Shown here: positions 46,201 to 57,332 of the stretch, piece by piece
Layout: each line of letters begins with the position of its first letter
How positions within the stretch are numbered: the first letter of the stretch is position 1
DNA from: Spinacia oleracea
Taxonomy: Eukaryota > Streptophyta > Magnoliopsida > Caryophyllales > Amaranthaceae
Length of the DNA stretch: 64,000 nucleotides
Assembly: GCF_020520425.1 (NCBI RefSeq)
Contig: NC_079491.1
Location: 23,117,449 to 23,181,448 of the forward strand
Reading direction: 5' to 3'
Notes under the pieces: model-generated
Told to the model about the DNA's origin: nothing
The model's database searches: none
What the model saw: only the letters and a program-made list of their open reading frames with translations
Program-made: the position numbers and the translations under genes

Positions 46201-46640
46201 TTTTGAGATTGATTGTGGTTTTGCAAATGGGAAATTTGATCAATGAAAGTACCTAATTCTATCGAGATAATTGAGAAAGGAAATGTGGGGATTGTTAGTT
46301 TGGTTTCATGGTTGAATTAATGAGGTAGAGGAATAGGGTTTAAGGATTTCTTGAAGTTTGACATCTAAAGCACAAACGGCATCGTTTCTGAATGAAAATG
46401 CCGAATTAAAAAAACAAAAAATAGGTAGTATGTTTTTATCGTCGAATAATTACCCCATCCTTACTTAAAAAAAAAGTGCCTCAGATCACTATTTTTATTT
46501 TTTTTTAATGCACAAACGAAGATCTTATACTAATAGCACATCAGCGTAAATTTTTATTTTTTTTAACGCACAAACGAAGATCTTATATTAATAGCACATC
46601 AGCGTAACATACTGTATTAAATATAACGGGTAATGGCACC
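46201..46640. other. mRPL15 upstream region with a 58-bp duplication
   Basis: The first 200 bp are probably the leader and promoter of mRPL15. At 46511 and 46569 a 58-bp unit (CACAAACGAAGATC...CACATCAGCGTAA) is repeated with one change. No gene is seen. Confidence 0.55.
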
Positions 46641-47350
46641 AAAAACTTGCAGCCCGCGAAAGTAAAATATTGACAATTACATTGAAGCAAATACTACCCC
46701 AAAAAACTAACCCCTTCTTGAACATTACAACCCAAACATATGCTGACATCCAAACTAGGAGGGGAAACAAACCAAACCAACTACTCCCTAGCACCTTAAC
46801 AACCACCATGCTGTACACCATCTGCTTGATTTACTTTCACTACCTTTGTAGTCACCCTCGTTGGGATTGTTCCAAATAAGATTTCCGTTGTGACCGTAGA
46901 TGTAGATGTTTCCACTGGTGGTGGTGCCTCCAAATCAATTATTGGGGGATTGATCTCCTGAGAGTTCGAAGATTAACCAACCTCCCTTAATTTATCCTTT
47001 ACCTGCCTCAGCTCACCCTGATAGATCAGCTCAGTAAAAGGAGGAGGATTGAGGAACATTTTGTGCCCCACTGCCATGCTAATTTCATATTGCGCCATTG
47101 AATTAGCCAACTTGTTATTCACACGAGGTAAATGATGTATCGTGAAGGAACTGAACCTTGTCATTAAACATGCTACATCCTTGAGAACAGGAGCCAGCTC
47201 GTGATGGTATTGATCATCCATGGACCCCCAAGAGCCTGACTAATATCTCTGCATTTGTTTCAACCTCCAACTCCTTAACATCGTAGTCCACTGCCATTTG
47301 AAGACCTTCCCTTATTGCGTACAATTCTGCTGCTAGTGGGGTGACTGCAT
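46640..47350 (-). pseudogene. RNase H-like (LINE-type) domain relic
   Basis: Reading leftwards from 47345: AVTPLAAELYAIREGLQMAV, DVKELEVETNAEILVRLL, then after a frame change DQYHHELAPVLKDVACLM and IHHLPRVNNKLANSMAQ (47221-46973). These are the alpha-helix and catalytic-region blocks of the RNase H-like domain at the end of plant LINEs. The frame change makes it a relic. Sequence from 46640 to 46970 probably belongs to its 3' part. Confidence 0.65.
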
Positions 47351-47975
47351 TATACTTACTGACAAAACCAATATATCAGCTTCCAATATACCACAATTTT
47401 CATTTGAGTAAGAAAGAATGGCAAAATAAAAGCAAGCCGAGTTGTAATCTTATCTTTTTTTTTTTTTTTGCTAAAGACACATCTCTTCTCTGTTCTATAA
47501 GGGAACTCTTTAGGTCAATTTAGTAATTGCACTTTTGGTGCCCCAAAGGAATAGACTATAATACTCTAAATGAAATTTTAAATTTTATAAAAAAACATAA
47601 AACTAATTTAATTAATTATTCAAATCATGCTAAAACATAACATGTTATAAATGTTATATTGTCCTTTTCCAATCAAGTATTCAAACACTCCATTGTTGAG
47701 TAATTATCCTAATCACGCTCAAAAGTCAATTCCCTATTGTAGACGGCTACATTTGACCCCCCATACTAGAAACGATAAGTTCAATGATGAAAAAAAACAT
47801 TCACTTGTCAAACGTATTCCAAATCAAGCAACTAACGTTCTAAGGCTGACTGACTCTTTCCCCAAACACATATTTCTATTTATAGTAATTGCTACTTATA
47901 GTAGCTTGTATTCTAAGTATCTGCTAACAATAGTAAACCATCCAAGATAGATTTACGGGCAGAGTTGCACTCCAA
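47351..47975. other. Intergenic DNA, nothing recognised
   Basis: AT-rich sequence with a poly-T run near 47455-47470. No gene, RNA or element ends were found. Confidence 0.4.
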
Positions 47976-47977
47976 CT

Positions 47978-48805
47978 CAACCCCTAAAAGAGATTGAAAA
48001 AGGAGAATTTTAGTTGTATTCCAATCTATACTATTATTAAAACTCAATGGCATTTCATGCCATCCGCCACATGTCACCCCATTACATGGCAAGTGACATG
48101 GCGCAAAGGCATAGCCACATTGACATAAATATTTTCTTACAAAAACATGAAGAAATGCAAATATCAATGTTTGAACCCATGACCTCATGTTCATAAGCTA
48201 GAACTTAAACCACTAATCCAATAACACAACTTATGATATTTAAGCAATTCAAAACGTACAAGTTATGTTATTAATACCCCATATTAAAAATTTAATGCCT
48301 ACCATAATTATACATTTTAATAATTTCTTATGAAACTAAATTATACTTACATTTTTTCCATTTACATTTTCATTTTTTTTACAAGTTCATTTACCATTAC
48401 GTTTTTTTATTACATGTATTTAGATTTATAAAAAAAGAGTAATTAGAATTTAAACATAGCAACCGACTACTCCACTTTAAATTTAAATTTAGTCTATTAA
48501 GATATTTAACCAAATATTATATTCGATCACCCTTACAAAAATAAATAAAAAAATTAAATTAAATTATGGATAAAGTATTTATCTCATATGAAAGGTAAGT
48601 ATACGAATATCAAACTATTGAATTTTTTTATTAAGCTCAGTTTTCATCAAGATTAATTCTCAAATTATATCTAATCACCGAGGCATCGCCCGAGGCAATA
48701 ACTAGTTAAACTCCTAAAAGAGATAGAAAAGCAATAAACTGAGTTTTAGTTGCATTCCAATTAAACTCCTAAAAAAGATTGAAAATTAGAGTTTTAGTTG
48801 GGAAT
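47978..48805. repeat. 55-bp tandem repeat interrupted by the Helitron
   Basis: One unit is split by the Helitron (47978-48024 on the left; its right part resumes at 48706). A full unit is 48706-48760 and a partial one 48761-48805. Each reads AAACTCCTAAAAGAGAT...GAGTTTTAGTTGCATTCCAA. Confidence 0.8.
48025..48705 (+). mobile_element. Non-autonomous Helitron, 681 bp
   Basis: It starts TCTATACTATTATTAAAAC and ends CTAG, 15 nt after a short GC-rich hairpin region (CGAGGCATCGCCCGAGG), and lies exactly between A and T, all as expected for plant Helitrons. The flanks are two halves of a local tandem repeat, and the next repeat copy keeps the uninterrupted site CCAATTAAACTCC, so both boundaries are fixed. 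It has no Rep/helicase coding. Its tail contains GTTTGAACCCATGACC, a tRNA-like B-box phrase. Confidence 0.85.
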
Positions 48806-49925
48806 ACTCGAAATAGAGATGAAAAGCGTAAAAAAATATCTTAATCCGGAAATAAAACCGGGTGAGGAAAATAAAAGTGCGCAAGAATTTTCTTGGCACA
48901 GGGTCCAGCGCGACAATTTACTAGCGTCATCTTCCACGCGCAAGATTTATGTCAGCCATTATTTTAGTCCAACTCAAATACAAATTCTAAAGTAAATATG
49001 GCGCATACACCTGTGTGCGGAAAATCTTTCACGCTGAGGTGTTGTGCACGAGAAATTTCTCGCGCACATAAGCTTTTTAGCAGTTCTCAAACTGCAAACA
49101 TCTCTATCTTTCACGACACTCTTTTCCTATAAATAGGACCTCCTACCAGCCGAGTAAGGGGCACCAAATCAGATTCTCATACTATACACAAGTTAAGCCT
49201 AAGTCTAAGCCTTCTGTACGTCCTTATAATTGTTTCGTATATTCCGTAGTTCCGCCGTATTAACTCTTGTTAAGCAGAACTCTGCACGTATAAGCACTTA
49301 AACTAAGTCTGGATCCTGCCCAAAAGTCTAGTCAAGTGAAGGAAAGTACGTTGCGTAAAAGGAAAACATGTAAAGACAAGTGGTTAGTTTTCTGAGAACT
49401 GCAATACAGCCAAAACTATATTGTAACATGTCGTAATCCGTTTTATTGCTTTAATCACCATTATAAATCTGTCAACATTAATTTGATTATTTATAACGCC
49501 TAAAAAGATATTATTTGGACAATCCGGATTATTTCTAGGTACCTTAAATCAATATAAATCATACTTTGACATATGTTAGTTGATTATTTGTGCATTAAAA
49601 GCAATCCAGATTAGTAATGTAGTATAATGCATGTCCCGTCATCGTTGCATTGAACTAGTTGCACCGCTTCATGGGCTAATACTGGGCACTCCCTGTATTA
49701 GTAAATGTCCTCCGAACCCTCAATCTCTACTCCGTTGGATGTATATTAAGCGATCTCAACATCAGAGATCACAAGGGAACCTACGCCGTTGTGGTCAAAT
49801 ACGTGAGCTTGAGCCTGGAAGTTGCTACTTCCTTATCTCAATAAAATAAAGGGGCGCGCAAGAATATTAAAGGTCTTAATAACCCTAATAAAATGAAGGA
49901 GGCTAAAAATTTGATGCATGATAAT
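48806..49925. other. Intergenic DNA with LTR-like promoter texture
   Basis: CTATAAATAGGA at about 49130, a CT-rich stretch and AATAAA signals suggest an old LTR around 48960-49400, but I could not find its ends. No coding similarity was recognised. Confidence 0.35.
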
Positions 49926-49929
49926 GTTT

Positions 49930-50110
49930 CTACAGTTTTCTCATGAAATACCCTTGAGTTTTGAAGAAATTCACCAAATATCCTCAACTTTCCATAATAC
50001 ATAAAAGTAAATTTTGGTATTTACTACCTTAAAAATACACCACTTTTGTATTTACTACCTTATGAAATTTTTATTTTAAATTACTACCTTAAACTTCCAT
50101 TTTTTTTACT
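49930..50110. mobile_element. Fragment of a Mutator-like terminal repeat and a short repeat
   Basis: From 49933, CTCATGAAATACCCTTGAG and CACCAAATATCC follow the tip of the element at 22371 (TCATGAAATACCCCTGAG, CACCAAATACACC). It then runs into several copies of TATTTACTACCTTA. No opposite arm was found. Confidence 0.45.
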
Positions 50111-50708
50111 TACAACCACTTTACAGTTTTCTCATTTTAAAATTAAGATATCTCTTCTATTTCTTAATCGTTTAAAGTGATTCAAAGTTCATTTTTTTTT
50201 CTTTTCTGTAGGGATTTAATTGATAACGACATTTCAAAACAATTCTGTTATGAATTAATGTCATATTAATTCAATAAAGATCGATGGATTTTGATTTGTG
50301 ATTTTCTAGTTGGGCAATAAATGAAGAACAATAAATACTCAAATAAAGAACACCAAATTTATAGTTGTCCGCTCATAAATGAGCTACATCCACTTTTGGG
50401 GAGGGGGGATTAATGCTTGTATTAATCACTTCACACTTTGAGGAGGTATTACAACTAGAAATGGTGGAGAATGAGTTTAGATCTACTTTCTCTCTCTAAC
50501 TCTCTTGTGTTTATGTGTTTCTCTCACTATAAACTCTCAACACAAAATCAGAAATAGGTTTAGTTAGTATATATAGTACCAAAGAAGAAATTAGATCAAT
50601 GGAGTAGAAAGCCCACGTAGCCCAAAACAAAAGGCGGAAGAGATCCCGCTCAGTTGTGCGCGCGCACGACTTAACTTGTGCGCGAACACAAAATACCCAA
50701 AATCTGGC
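50111..50708. other. Intergenic DNA left of the gypsy cluster
   Basis: No gene recognised. The 5 bp immediately left of the LTR, CTGGC, would be one half of a target duplication; the other half is lost. Confidence 0.35.
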
Positions 50709-53700
50709 TGTAACACCCCGACAATTCTCTCTTTTCTAAAATAATCTTTTAATATAAAACGTAGAGAATTATCAAGGCATTATCGCCCGTGTGAAAACGT
50801 AACGGCTTATTCAGAATTTTGCAGCGGAAAACATAAAACTAACTTTAGGTTTATAAATAATCGATTACAGGTTTAATCCCAAAAACCAATCAACGAAAAT
50901 AAGGAAAGATAAATAGTACGACAAGTTTAAAGTCCAAATTAACAAACCAAGTCACTTAGCAAAATAAAACTAAATATAAGCTCTCAAATCCCGATCCCCA
51001 TGATGCATCATCTTCAAACCTGTAGATGGACAATGCTTATTAATCCTTAGAGACTGCTCACCAAAGATTGGGTCATCACAGGATCAATAAGGCATAGCCA
51101 TGATCAACATGCACAAGCAAAAGCACGTAATCAGCAAAGCTGAGTACTACATACTAAAACAAAAACAATCTTAACATGATACTAATAAACGATAAGTAAG
51201 GGCAAACAACACATATTAATTTGAATACCACACTTGACTACACTAGGCTAGACTGGACTAGACTTTTATAACAATAACATTATTTTAATTGAAATAGTCA
51301 ATGGACCGAGTTGCTACTAGAAACTTCTTCTTCTTCACTAAGGAAGACGAGGTACGGGCGCGACTCCGTAAACCCCAATGACCTGCGATATCGAGGGACT
51401 TTTAAATAAAAATAGAACCGGTGATCAATCCGGCCCCAGAAAAAGCCATAGGCTACCCATGACCCCAACTCCTGATTGTCCGTCACTTTAGACGTGCACA
51501 GTCTAAAGCTATTGCTACTCATTTTCACTTTACATGACTTAACTTTTAATACTTGGTTATGACTCATCAAACATAAATATTATATTCAACAAGTAAACAC
51601 AACTTCTTTTATCTTTGAATTAAACCAGTGATCACAACGTTCAACCAAGAGCCAATTCCAACTATTTTAATCCTTCCTTTATCCATATTTAAAAACCTTT
51701 ATTAGGTATAAGGTTCAACTACCAAACAAGGTCCTCGGCCCTTATAAAGTAGTGAAAATCTAAAGAGGAACAACGATCAATAAAGATCTAAACCAATATT
51801 AAATAATATAAAGTTCCACAAAACTAACATGCTTGCATCAATATTCCATGCTAACATGATTCAATTCTTATAAATAAAGTTCTATGCTCAACGCATTAAT
51901 TCAACGACATTGAACATGAAATTCCAACATAAACAAGTTCATAAATATATTCATCATATTCTCAATACAACACACATCCAAGCACACAGGTATGTACGTA
52001 CCTTGTGTAAACAAACTGATAGGCCACTTTAACGAATTCAAAAGTCGCCCACAAACAATTCTCCGCCTAAAACAATCAAGAAACGTACCCAAATCAATTC
52101 CTAATCATTGACAACCATAACAAAGCATTCTAAATGCATCCTAAACATATTTAGAACATTCCCCAATATCAAAACTTAAACCTTTGATTTCCTAGCATCA
52201 TAATTATTGAATTAGTGATTGAAATTCGTTGAAAACTCTTTGCAAACATCGTACTTTAAATTTTCAGAAATATAACTAATTTCAAACTACTCCAAAACAT
52301 AATTAACATTCTTAAAAATCATAAAAATAATAGCTTTAATAATGTATAATCATTCTATTATGATTTTAGAACATTAAAACCTTAAAAATCCATGCTTTAA
52401 TAATTAAATTCCTTATTTCAATTCAACTATGTAATCTGAAAATTAAATTATTAATTAAGCATAATGTATAATCTGAAACTCTAACTTAATCATAAAAACT
52501 TATAATTTATATTCAAGAAACATGAATTAAATTAATAAAACTTCATTAAAATCCTAACTTAAACGTAATTAACAAATCTGAAAATAATTAAATTAATTTC
52601 AACAACATATAATCTGAAATTATTTTTGATTAAACCATAACGATTATAATTTTAATTCAAGAAGAATAAATTAAATTAATAAACATAATTAAAAATAATT
52701 AGTTACTTAGGGTTTAAGAAATCACCAAAAGGAGAGGAGAATGACTGTCGGCGGCTAGTGCAGGCACGACGACGAGGGAGGCGCGGCTGGTGGCGACGCG
52801 ACTGGGCGGCGAGGGAGGCGGTTGGTGCGGTGGCTGTTGTGCGACAATCAAAGCAAGAGAATGAGGAGAAGGGAATCGAAACCGAACAGAAAAAGAACGA
52901 AAAGAAGAGGAAGGAGGAGAGGGACTACCGTAGGGAAGGACGACGGTGGTCCGGTGCAAGGAGGGCGGCGGCGGTGGTTGTTGTCGTGGTGTTGCTGTGC
53001 GAAAACCAAACAAAAGGAGGGGAGTGAACGGTTAAGGAAGGACGAAAAGAGAACGAAAAAGAAGGAGAACGAAGAAGGAGATCGAAGGGAGGGAGACAAG
53101 CTTACCGGCGGCGACGAAGGTCCGGCGGCTGGCTGAAGCAAGGGACGCAGCGTGAATGAGGAGGAAAGTCTTGGGGCTTGAGAGTTCACGTGATTGCAAG
53201 GGGAGAAGATGAGGGTTTTGCTTTTTCTTTTCTCTTTTGGGTTTGCACGTGAATTAGAGGGAAGAGAAAGATTGTTTTGGGTTTTTATGATTTGGGCTTT
53301 GCAAAATGGGATAGAAATAGGATTTGGCTTTTATGATTCGAATCCAAAGCGGAATAGGATCGTTTTCTAAATTCAATCGATTTTCGTAATTCAAATTCTT
53401 TTCAACTTAAAATTCTAAAATTATTCTTGATTGCACAAATCGTTAAAATATTTAGAATATATTTAAATAAAATTAAATATACATTAAATATATAAATATA
53501 ATAAGGTTCAAAAATCGTTAAATATTTAGAACGTACTTAAAATAAAATAAATAAACGTTAATTATATATTTATTACTAAAATTCATAAATTCTATTTAAA
53601 TATAAATAATATACGTTAAAATATATTAAATAAATTTTATAAATTTACGGGGGATTACAATCTACCCCTCTTAAAAGAAGTTTCGTCCCGAAACTTGACA

Positions 53701-53922
53701 CGAAATTTCCCACATTTTCCCCAAAAGCTTTTAACTTATTCTTACTAGAGAAGTACTTGTGCCACCTATGTGCACTATTTTGCCAACTCAAAGTTGTTTG
53801 TGTTACTCATGAACACCTTTTCTTATGCGGAGAATCTATTTGCTTTGCATCAACTTGTAAAATTTGCTAAAATAAGCATAAAAATGCCATAAAATAGGTA
53901 AAAAGCGCGAATTTCTATCGCA
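50709..53922 (-). repeat. LTR-A: 3' LTR of the gag-only gypsy element, 3.2 kb
   Basis: On the + strand it runs from TGTAACACCCCGAC to ATTTCTATCGCA; on its own strand TGCGATAGAAAT...GGTGTTACA, i.e. TG...CA. It is bounded by a polypurine tract at 53923. Its left 1.68 kb is nearly identical to 57333-59012 (about ten differences). A GC-rich, purine-biased block lies at 52750-53200. LTRs of this length are usual for Tekay/Del chromoviruses. Confidence 0.9.
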
Positions 53923-53936
53923 TTCTACCCCCTTAA
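53923..53936 (-). other. Polypurine tract of the gag-only element
   Basis: On the - strand, CTTTAAGGGGGTAGAA lies directly before the TGCGATAG start of the LTR. The same tract precedes the LTR of the pol element at 61956-61970. Confidence 0.8.
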
Positions 53937-54157
53937 AGAAAAAGAGTTACGCCCTCGTAACTCACCTCAGGGAATAACTAACCAAAATTCTCTTTTGACG
54001 AATTCTATCCTCAAAATTCCTATATCACTAAAACTACTAACTTTAGACTCTTAATAACAAATGACAAAACGAAAGAATAAGTTTCTACCGAATCAAATAA
54101 TGTTTTAACTATCACGAAGTTAATAGAAAAGTACCAGAATCTATATCGGCAGATCGT

Positions 54158-55237
54158 TCATCGATCCTCATTCTGATTCATCATGTACAACTTTCCTGGA
54201 GCCTTATTCGGGTTGTTGTTATCATTTACAAACTTATTATATTTCTCTTGATTGTTTTGTGCACCTCCAGGCTTTGAATTCTGACCTCCAGATTGGTTAA
54301 ACCTCACTTGGTTTCCAACTCCATTACTATTTTGTTCCTTTCTATGCTTAGTGAAGCACTCATACTCCCTATGCCCCCTTTTCTGACAATAGTTGCAGGT
54401 CACTAATTCTCCTTTGCAGTTCTTACCAGGGTGATTGTTACTGCACATCTTGCAATGATGCACTCTCTTAGATTGGTTTGAGTTGTTGTGGTGCCCCTGA
54501 TTGTTTCCTCCTTGGGAATTTCGATTTCCATTCCCATTTCCGTTTCTATTCCTTCTAAAGTTTTCTTGGTTACCCCCAGCATCAAAATCTTTTCTCTTTT
54601 CCCCAATTACCACAGTTTTCTTGTCCTTTCTAGACTGCAGACCATAAATATGAACAGCTCTCCCATACACTATGTCCAAGGATGTAAAGGTTTCCCCACC
54701 TAATCCCAGTTGAATTTCATCAGTCAACCCCTGCTCAAACCTCTGAGCTTTTAGTTCCTCAGTAGCTACCACCTCAGGTGCAAACCTCGACAAAGCTATA
54801 AATTTGCTATAGTATTCAGCAATAGTCATATTCCCCATCCTAAGGTTGATGAACTCCTGCGCTTTCTGCTTTCTCATAAAAGGAGGATAAAATTTCCCCC
54901 TCAAGGCAACAATAAACGAATCCCAATTGAATCCCTCAGCAGCACTTAGTCTAGTTCCATTTTCCTTCCACCAAAGGTCGGCCTCATCTTTCAGGTAAAG
55001 GACAGCTTGACTTACTCTCATATTCCCAGGGCAACCCACAGCCTCAAATAGTTTCTCAAATTCCCTAATCCAGTTTTCCAGGAAGGTTGGATCTGCTTGC
55101 CCCTTGAAATACGGTGGCTTAACCTTAGAAAGTCTTTCAAACATTTCCCCTGCAGAATCAGGGCGTTCAGTTCTCTCCTGGGTTAGCTTTTCCGCCAAGA
55201 GGCGAATCGCAGCAGCTAGATCATTGTTGTTGACCAT
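54158..55237 (-). CDS. Gypsy Gag protein, 359 aa, intact
   Basis: MFERLSKVKPPYFKGQADP to LRGKFYPPFMRKQKA (about residues 32-145) is the retrotransposon Gag capsid-like domain of Ty3-gypsy chromoviruses. A Gly/Asn-rich linker follows (about 225-255), then two zinc knuckles: CKMCSNNHPGKNC (shorter spacing, C-X2-C-X3-H-X4-C) and CNYCQKRGHREYEC (standard CCHC). It would form the particle and bind element RNA. It ends in its own stop after KLYMMNQNEDR instead of running into a protease, so Gag is a free-standing product here. The open frame without damage suggests recent selection or youth. Confidence 0.92.
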   Translation of the reverse strand: MVNNNDLAAAIRLLAEKLTQERTERPDSAGEMFERLSKVKPPYFKGQADPTFLENWIREFEKLFEAVGCPGNMRVSQAVLYLKDEADLWWKENGTRLSAAEGFNWDSFIVALRGKFYPPFMRKQKAQEFINLRMGNMTIAEYYSKFIALSRFAPEVVATEELKAQRFEQGLTDEIQLGLGGETFTSLDIVYGRAVHIYGLQSRKDKKTVVIGEKRKDFDAGGNQENFRRNRNGNGNGNRNSQGGNNQGHHNNSNQSKRVHHCKMCSNNHPGKNCKGELVTCNYCQKRGHREYECFTKHRKEQNSNGVGNQVRFNQSGGQNSKPGGAQNNQEKYNKFVNDNNNPNKAPGKLYMMNQNEDR

Positions 55238-55912
55238 TCTAGAACGCGACCTGCAATTAGTATATTCTACTTTAGGTTTGAAACATCACTTATACGTTAT
55301 CCCATACAATTTAATACTTGAATTGACCATAAAGATCGCCTCAACCAACAATGTTCACATTAATACACATCATTTACGAAGGCACGACAATCGTTTACGA
55401 AGGTGCAACGATCGTCTACAAGATGCAATAATCATTGAAAAATAATTATCCTCAATAATTCACGAAAGACATTTACACACTGCACATAAGGCATAACATT
55501 TTGAATCATATTGGTCATGAGGGTCTAGATTGGCCCTCACTTCCTTTATGTACTCAAATCATTTAATATTTTTGTGGCAATTGAATTGATCCACAATTCA
55601 CACTGAGTATGCAACCAATAGGAAGATTAATCCACGACGTACTACCTAGAGGTTGGGGTATTATGGAATCCTCAAAATAGAATAAAGAACAATTCCTTGA
55701 AAACTTTAACTTTTATTGCTAACTCCATAGAGGTTTATTACATCCTTGAAAATAATAAAGAATATTTCAAACTTCAATAAACTTAAACCTTAAACAGTTG
55801 TAGCTTTGCTACTTATTCTTTAAAACATAAAAGAGCTAACTAACTATTTATGACTTCAAAATCTTTGTGGCCTCTTGCCTATCCATTGCTCCTGAAACTT
55901 GCGAAGTGAAAT

Positions 55913-56557
55913 TTAGATCTCAAGATCATCGAACTCTTCTTCAGGGTCTTCATCGGGGTCTTCCTCAGGGTTTGCATCTTCACCCATGTCTTCATCTTGA
56001 TTAGGCTCACTTGCCATCTCCTGTTCACTTTCGAGCTCTGCATCCGAATCACTAGAGATCTCAATGGTTGGCTCATGAGCCGCTGGGTTAGGATTCTCTA
56101 CCTCAACACCTACATTCTCATTCTCCACAACTACATCATTTTCCTCTAGGTCATTATTTACACTAATTCCCATAGGTTCTTCTGTAACTGAATCCCCAAC
56201 ATGACTCCCTACGATTTTACCGTCTCTAAACCCACTTTCTGCCGCTTCAATAATGGTGGTCAGAATTTCTGAATCATATTTCCATCTACCATCCCAAGTT
56301 CCATACTTAGCCAAGTTTGGAGTTCCATTATCAGAATGCATGTCTTTAAACTTTTCCTTGAGTTCTAGGTATGGAAATTTGTTAGGTAAGCAATTAATGA
56401 TAGTGGCTGCTATGATATCCTTTCTCATTAAGATAGGTTGCCCTTGAACTTTAGCATAATATTCACATCCAAACACAATTTTCTTCACGTAAATATCAGG
56501 GGTTTCTATATCAAGTTTCTCGAAGGATCCTATGTTGGTATACTTGGAAAGAAACAT
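55913..56557 (-). CDS. Accessory ORF upstream of gag, 214 aa, unknown function
   Basis: Same strand as gag, between the primer site and gag. The first ~120 residues look like a folded domain of mixed composition (MFLSKYTNIGSFEKLD; KDIIAATIINCLPNKFPYLE; YGTWDGRWKYDSEILTTII). The last ~80 are a low-complexity acidic tail (EISSDSDAELESEQEMASE, DEDMGEDANPEEDPDEDPE). No zinc finger, protease, envelope-like membrane segment or signal peptide is seen. I do not recognise it. ORFs upstream of gag are known in the Tat/Ogre lineage, but the Gag and LTRs here are of another type. Confidence 0.6.
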   Translation of the reverse strand: MFLSKYTNIGSFEKLDIETPDIYVKKIVFGCEYYAKVQGQPILMRKDIIAATIINCLPNKFPYLELKEKFKDMHSDNGTPNLAKYGTWDGRWKYDSEILTTIIEAAESGFRDGKIVGSHVGDSVTEEPMGISVNNDLEENDVVVENENVGVEVENPNPAAHEPTIEISSDSDAELESEQEMASEPNQDEDMGEDANPEEDPDEDPEEEFDDLEI

Positions 56558-57315
56558 TTTATTCCTGAAATAAACAATTCAAGGTCTCACTAACAATTTT
56601 CCAGCCAAAACATAAACAAGGTTCAATAATCAATAAGTTTGGTGGAATCAAACAATTCTTTATGCACATGTAAATGTAACACTTAAACAATTAGCACATG
56701 CACATACATAACAATCAATTTCTTATCATTGACTAGCTACTAATGCACATATAATTCTATCTTATATGCCCTTCTTATATTACCCATCTCTCATAAACTA
56801 AAGCAATAGAATAATTTAAATAGCAAAGTAAAAGGACGATAATATAAGAAAATTATAACATAGAATAATAACATAAATAAAAATATAAAATAAATAAAGT
56901 AAAATGAATTAAGGAAATGCGTAGCGAATAAATTCGAAAATAAAGTTATTAATTCGAAAAAGATTTTATATTTCCTAACTAACGAATTCTAACTTTTGAA
57001 ACAACTAAAAAAAAAAAAAATGAACTCCTTTTTTTTAAAAAAAATGTATTCATATTATTTTTATTTATTTGTTTGAATAATAAATAATAAGAAAAATAAA
57101 ATGTCGAAAGTATCACTTTAACTTGGAAAAATAATTTGATTTCGAACGTAAATAAGGAATATCGTATACTTTTAAACAAGATAAAAGGAAATCGGCCCCC
57201 CAAAAAAAAGTACCAATTTTTCAACACTATAATACGTAGAATCTCGATTTTTAAGAAATTTATTTTAAATAACTAGATAGTTAGGCGCCTAAAAATTTAT
57301 TAAAGTAAAACCTTA

Positions 57316-57329
57316 GCTTCTAGATACCA
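57316..57329 (-). other. Primer binding site of the gag-only element
   Basis: On the - strand, three bases after the LTR end, TGGTATCTAGAAGC resembles the initiator tRNA-Met complement TGGTATCAGAGC with small insertions. Confidence 0.6.
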
Positions 57330-57332
57330 CTT

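Larger units (their letters stand above)
53923..57332 (-). mobile_element. Internal region of a gag-only (TR-GAG-like) gypsy element
   Basis: In order on the - strand: primer site (about 57316-57329), accessory ORF (56557-55913), gag (55237-54158), 220 bp of non-coding DNA, polypurine tract. Protease, RT, RNase H and integrase are absent. The last ~55 bp, including GAGTTACGAGGGCGTAACTC, match the 3' end of pol in the neighbouring element, so pol was lost by internal deletion. LTR retrotransposons keeping only Gag have been described in plants as TR-GAG elements. Confidence 0.8.

Noticed and set aside
52714-53189. Several overlapping frames on both strands in the GC-rich part of LTR-A
   Set aside because: Low-complexity Arg/Glu or Ser/Pro strings caused by purine-biased DNA; not conserved in LTR-C.
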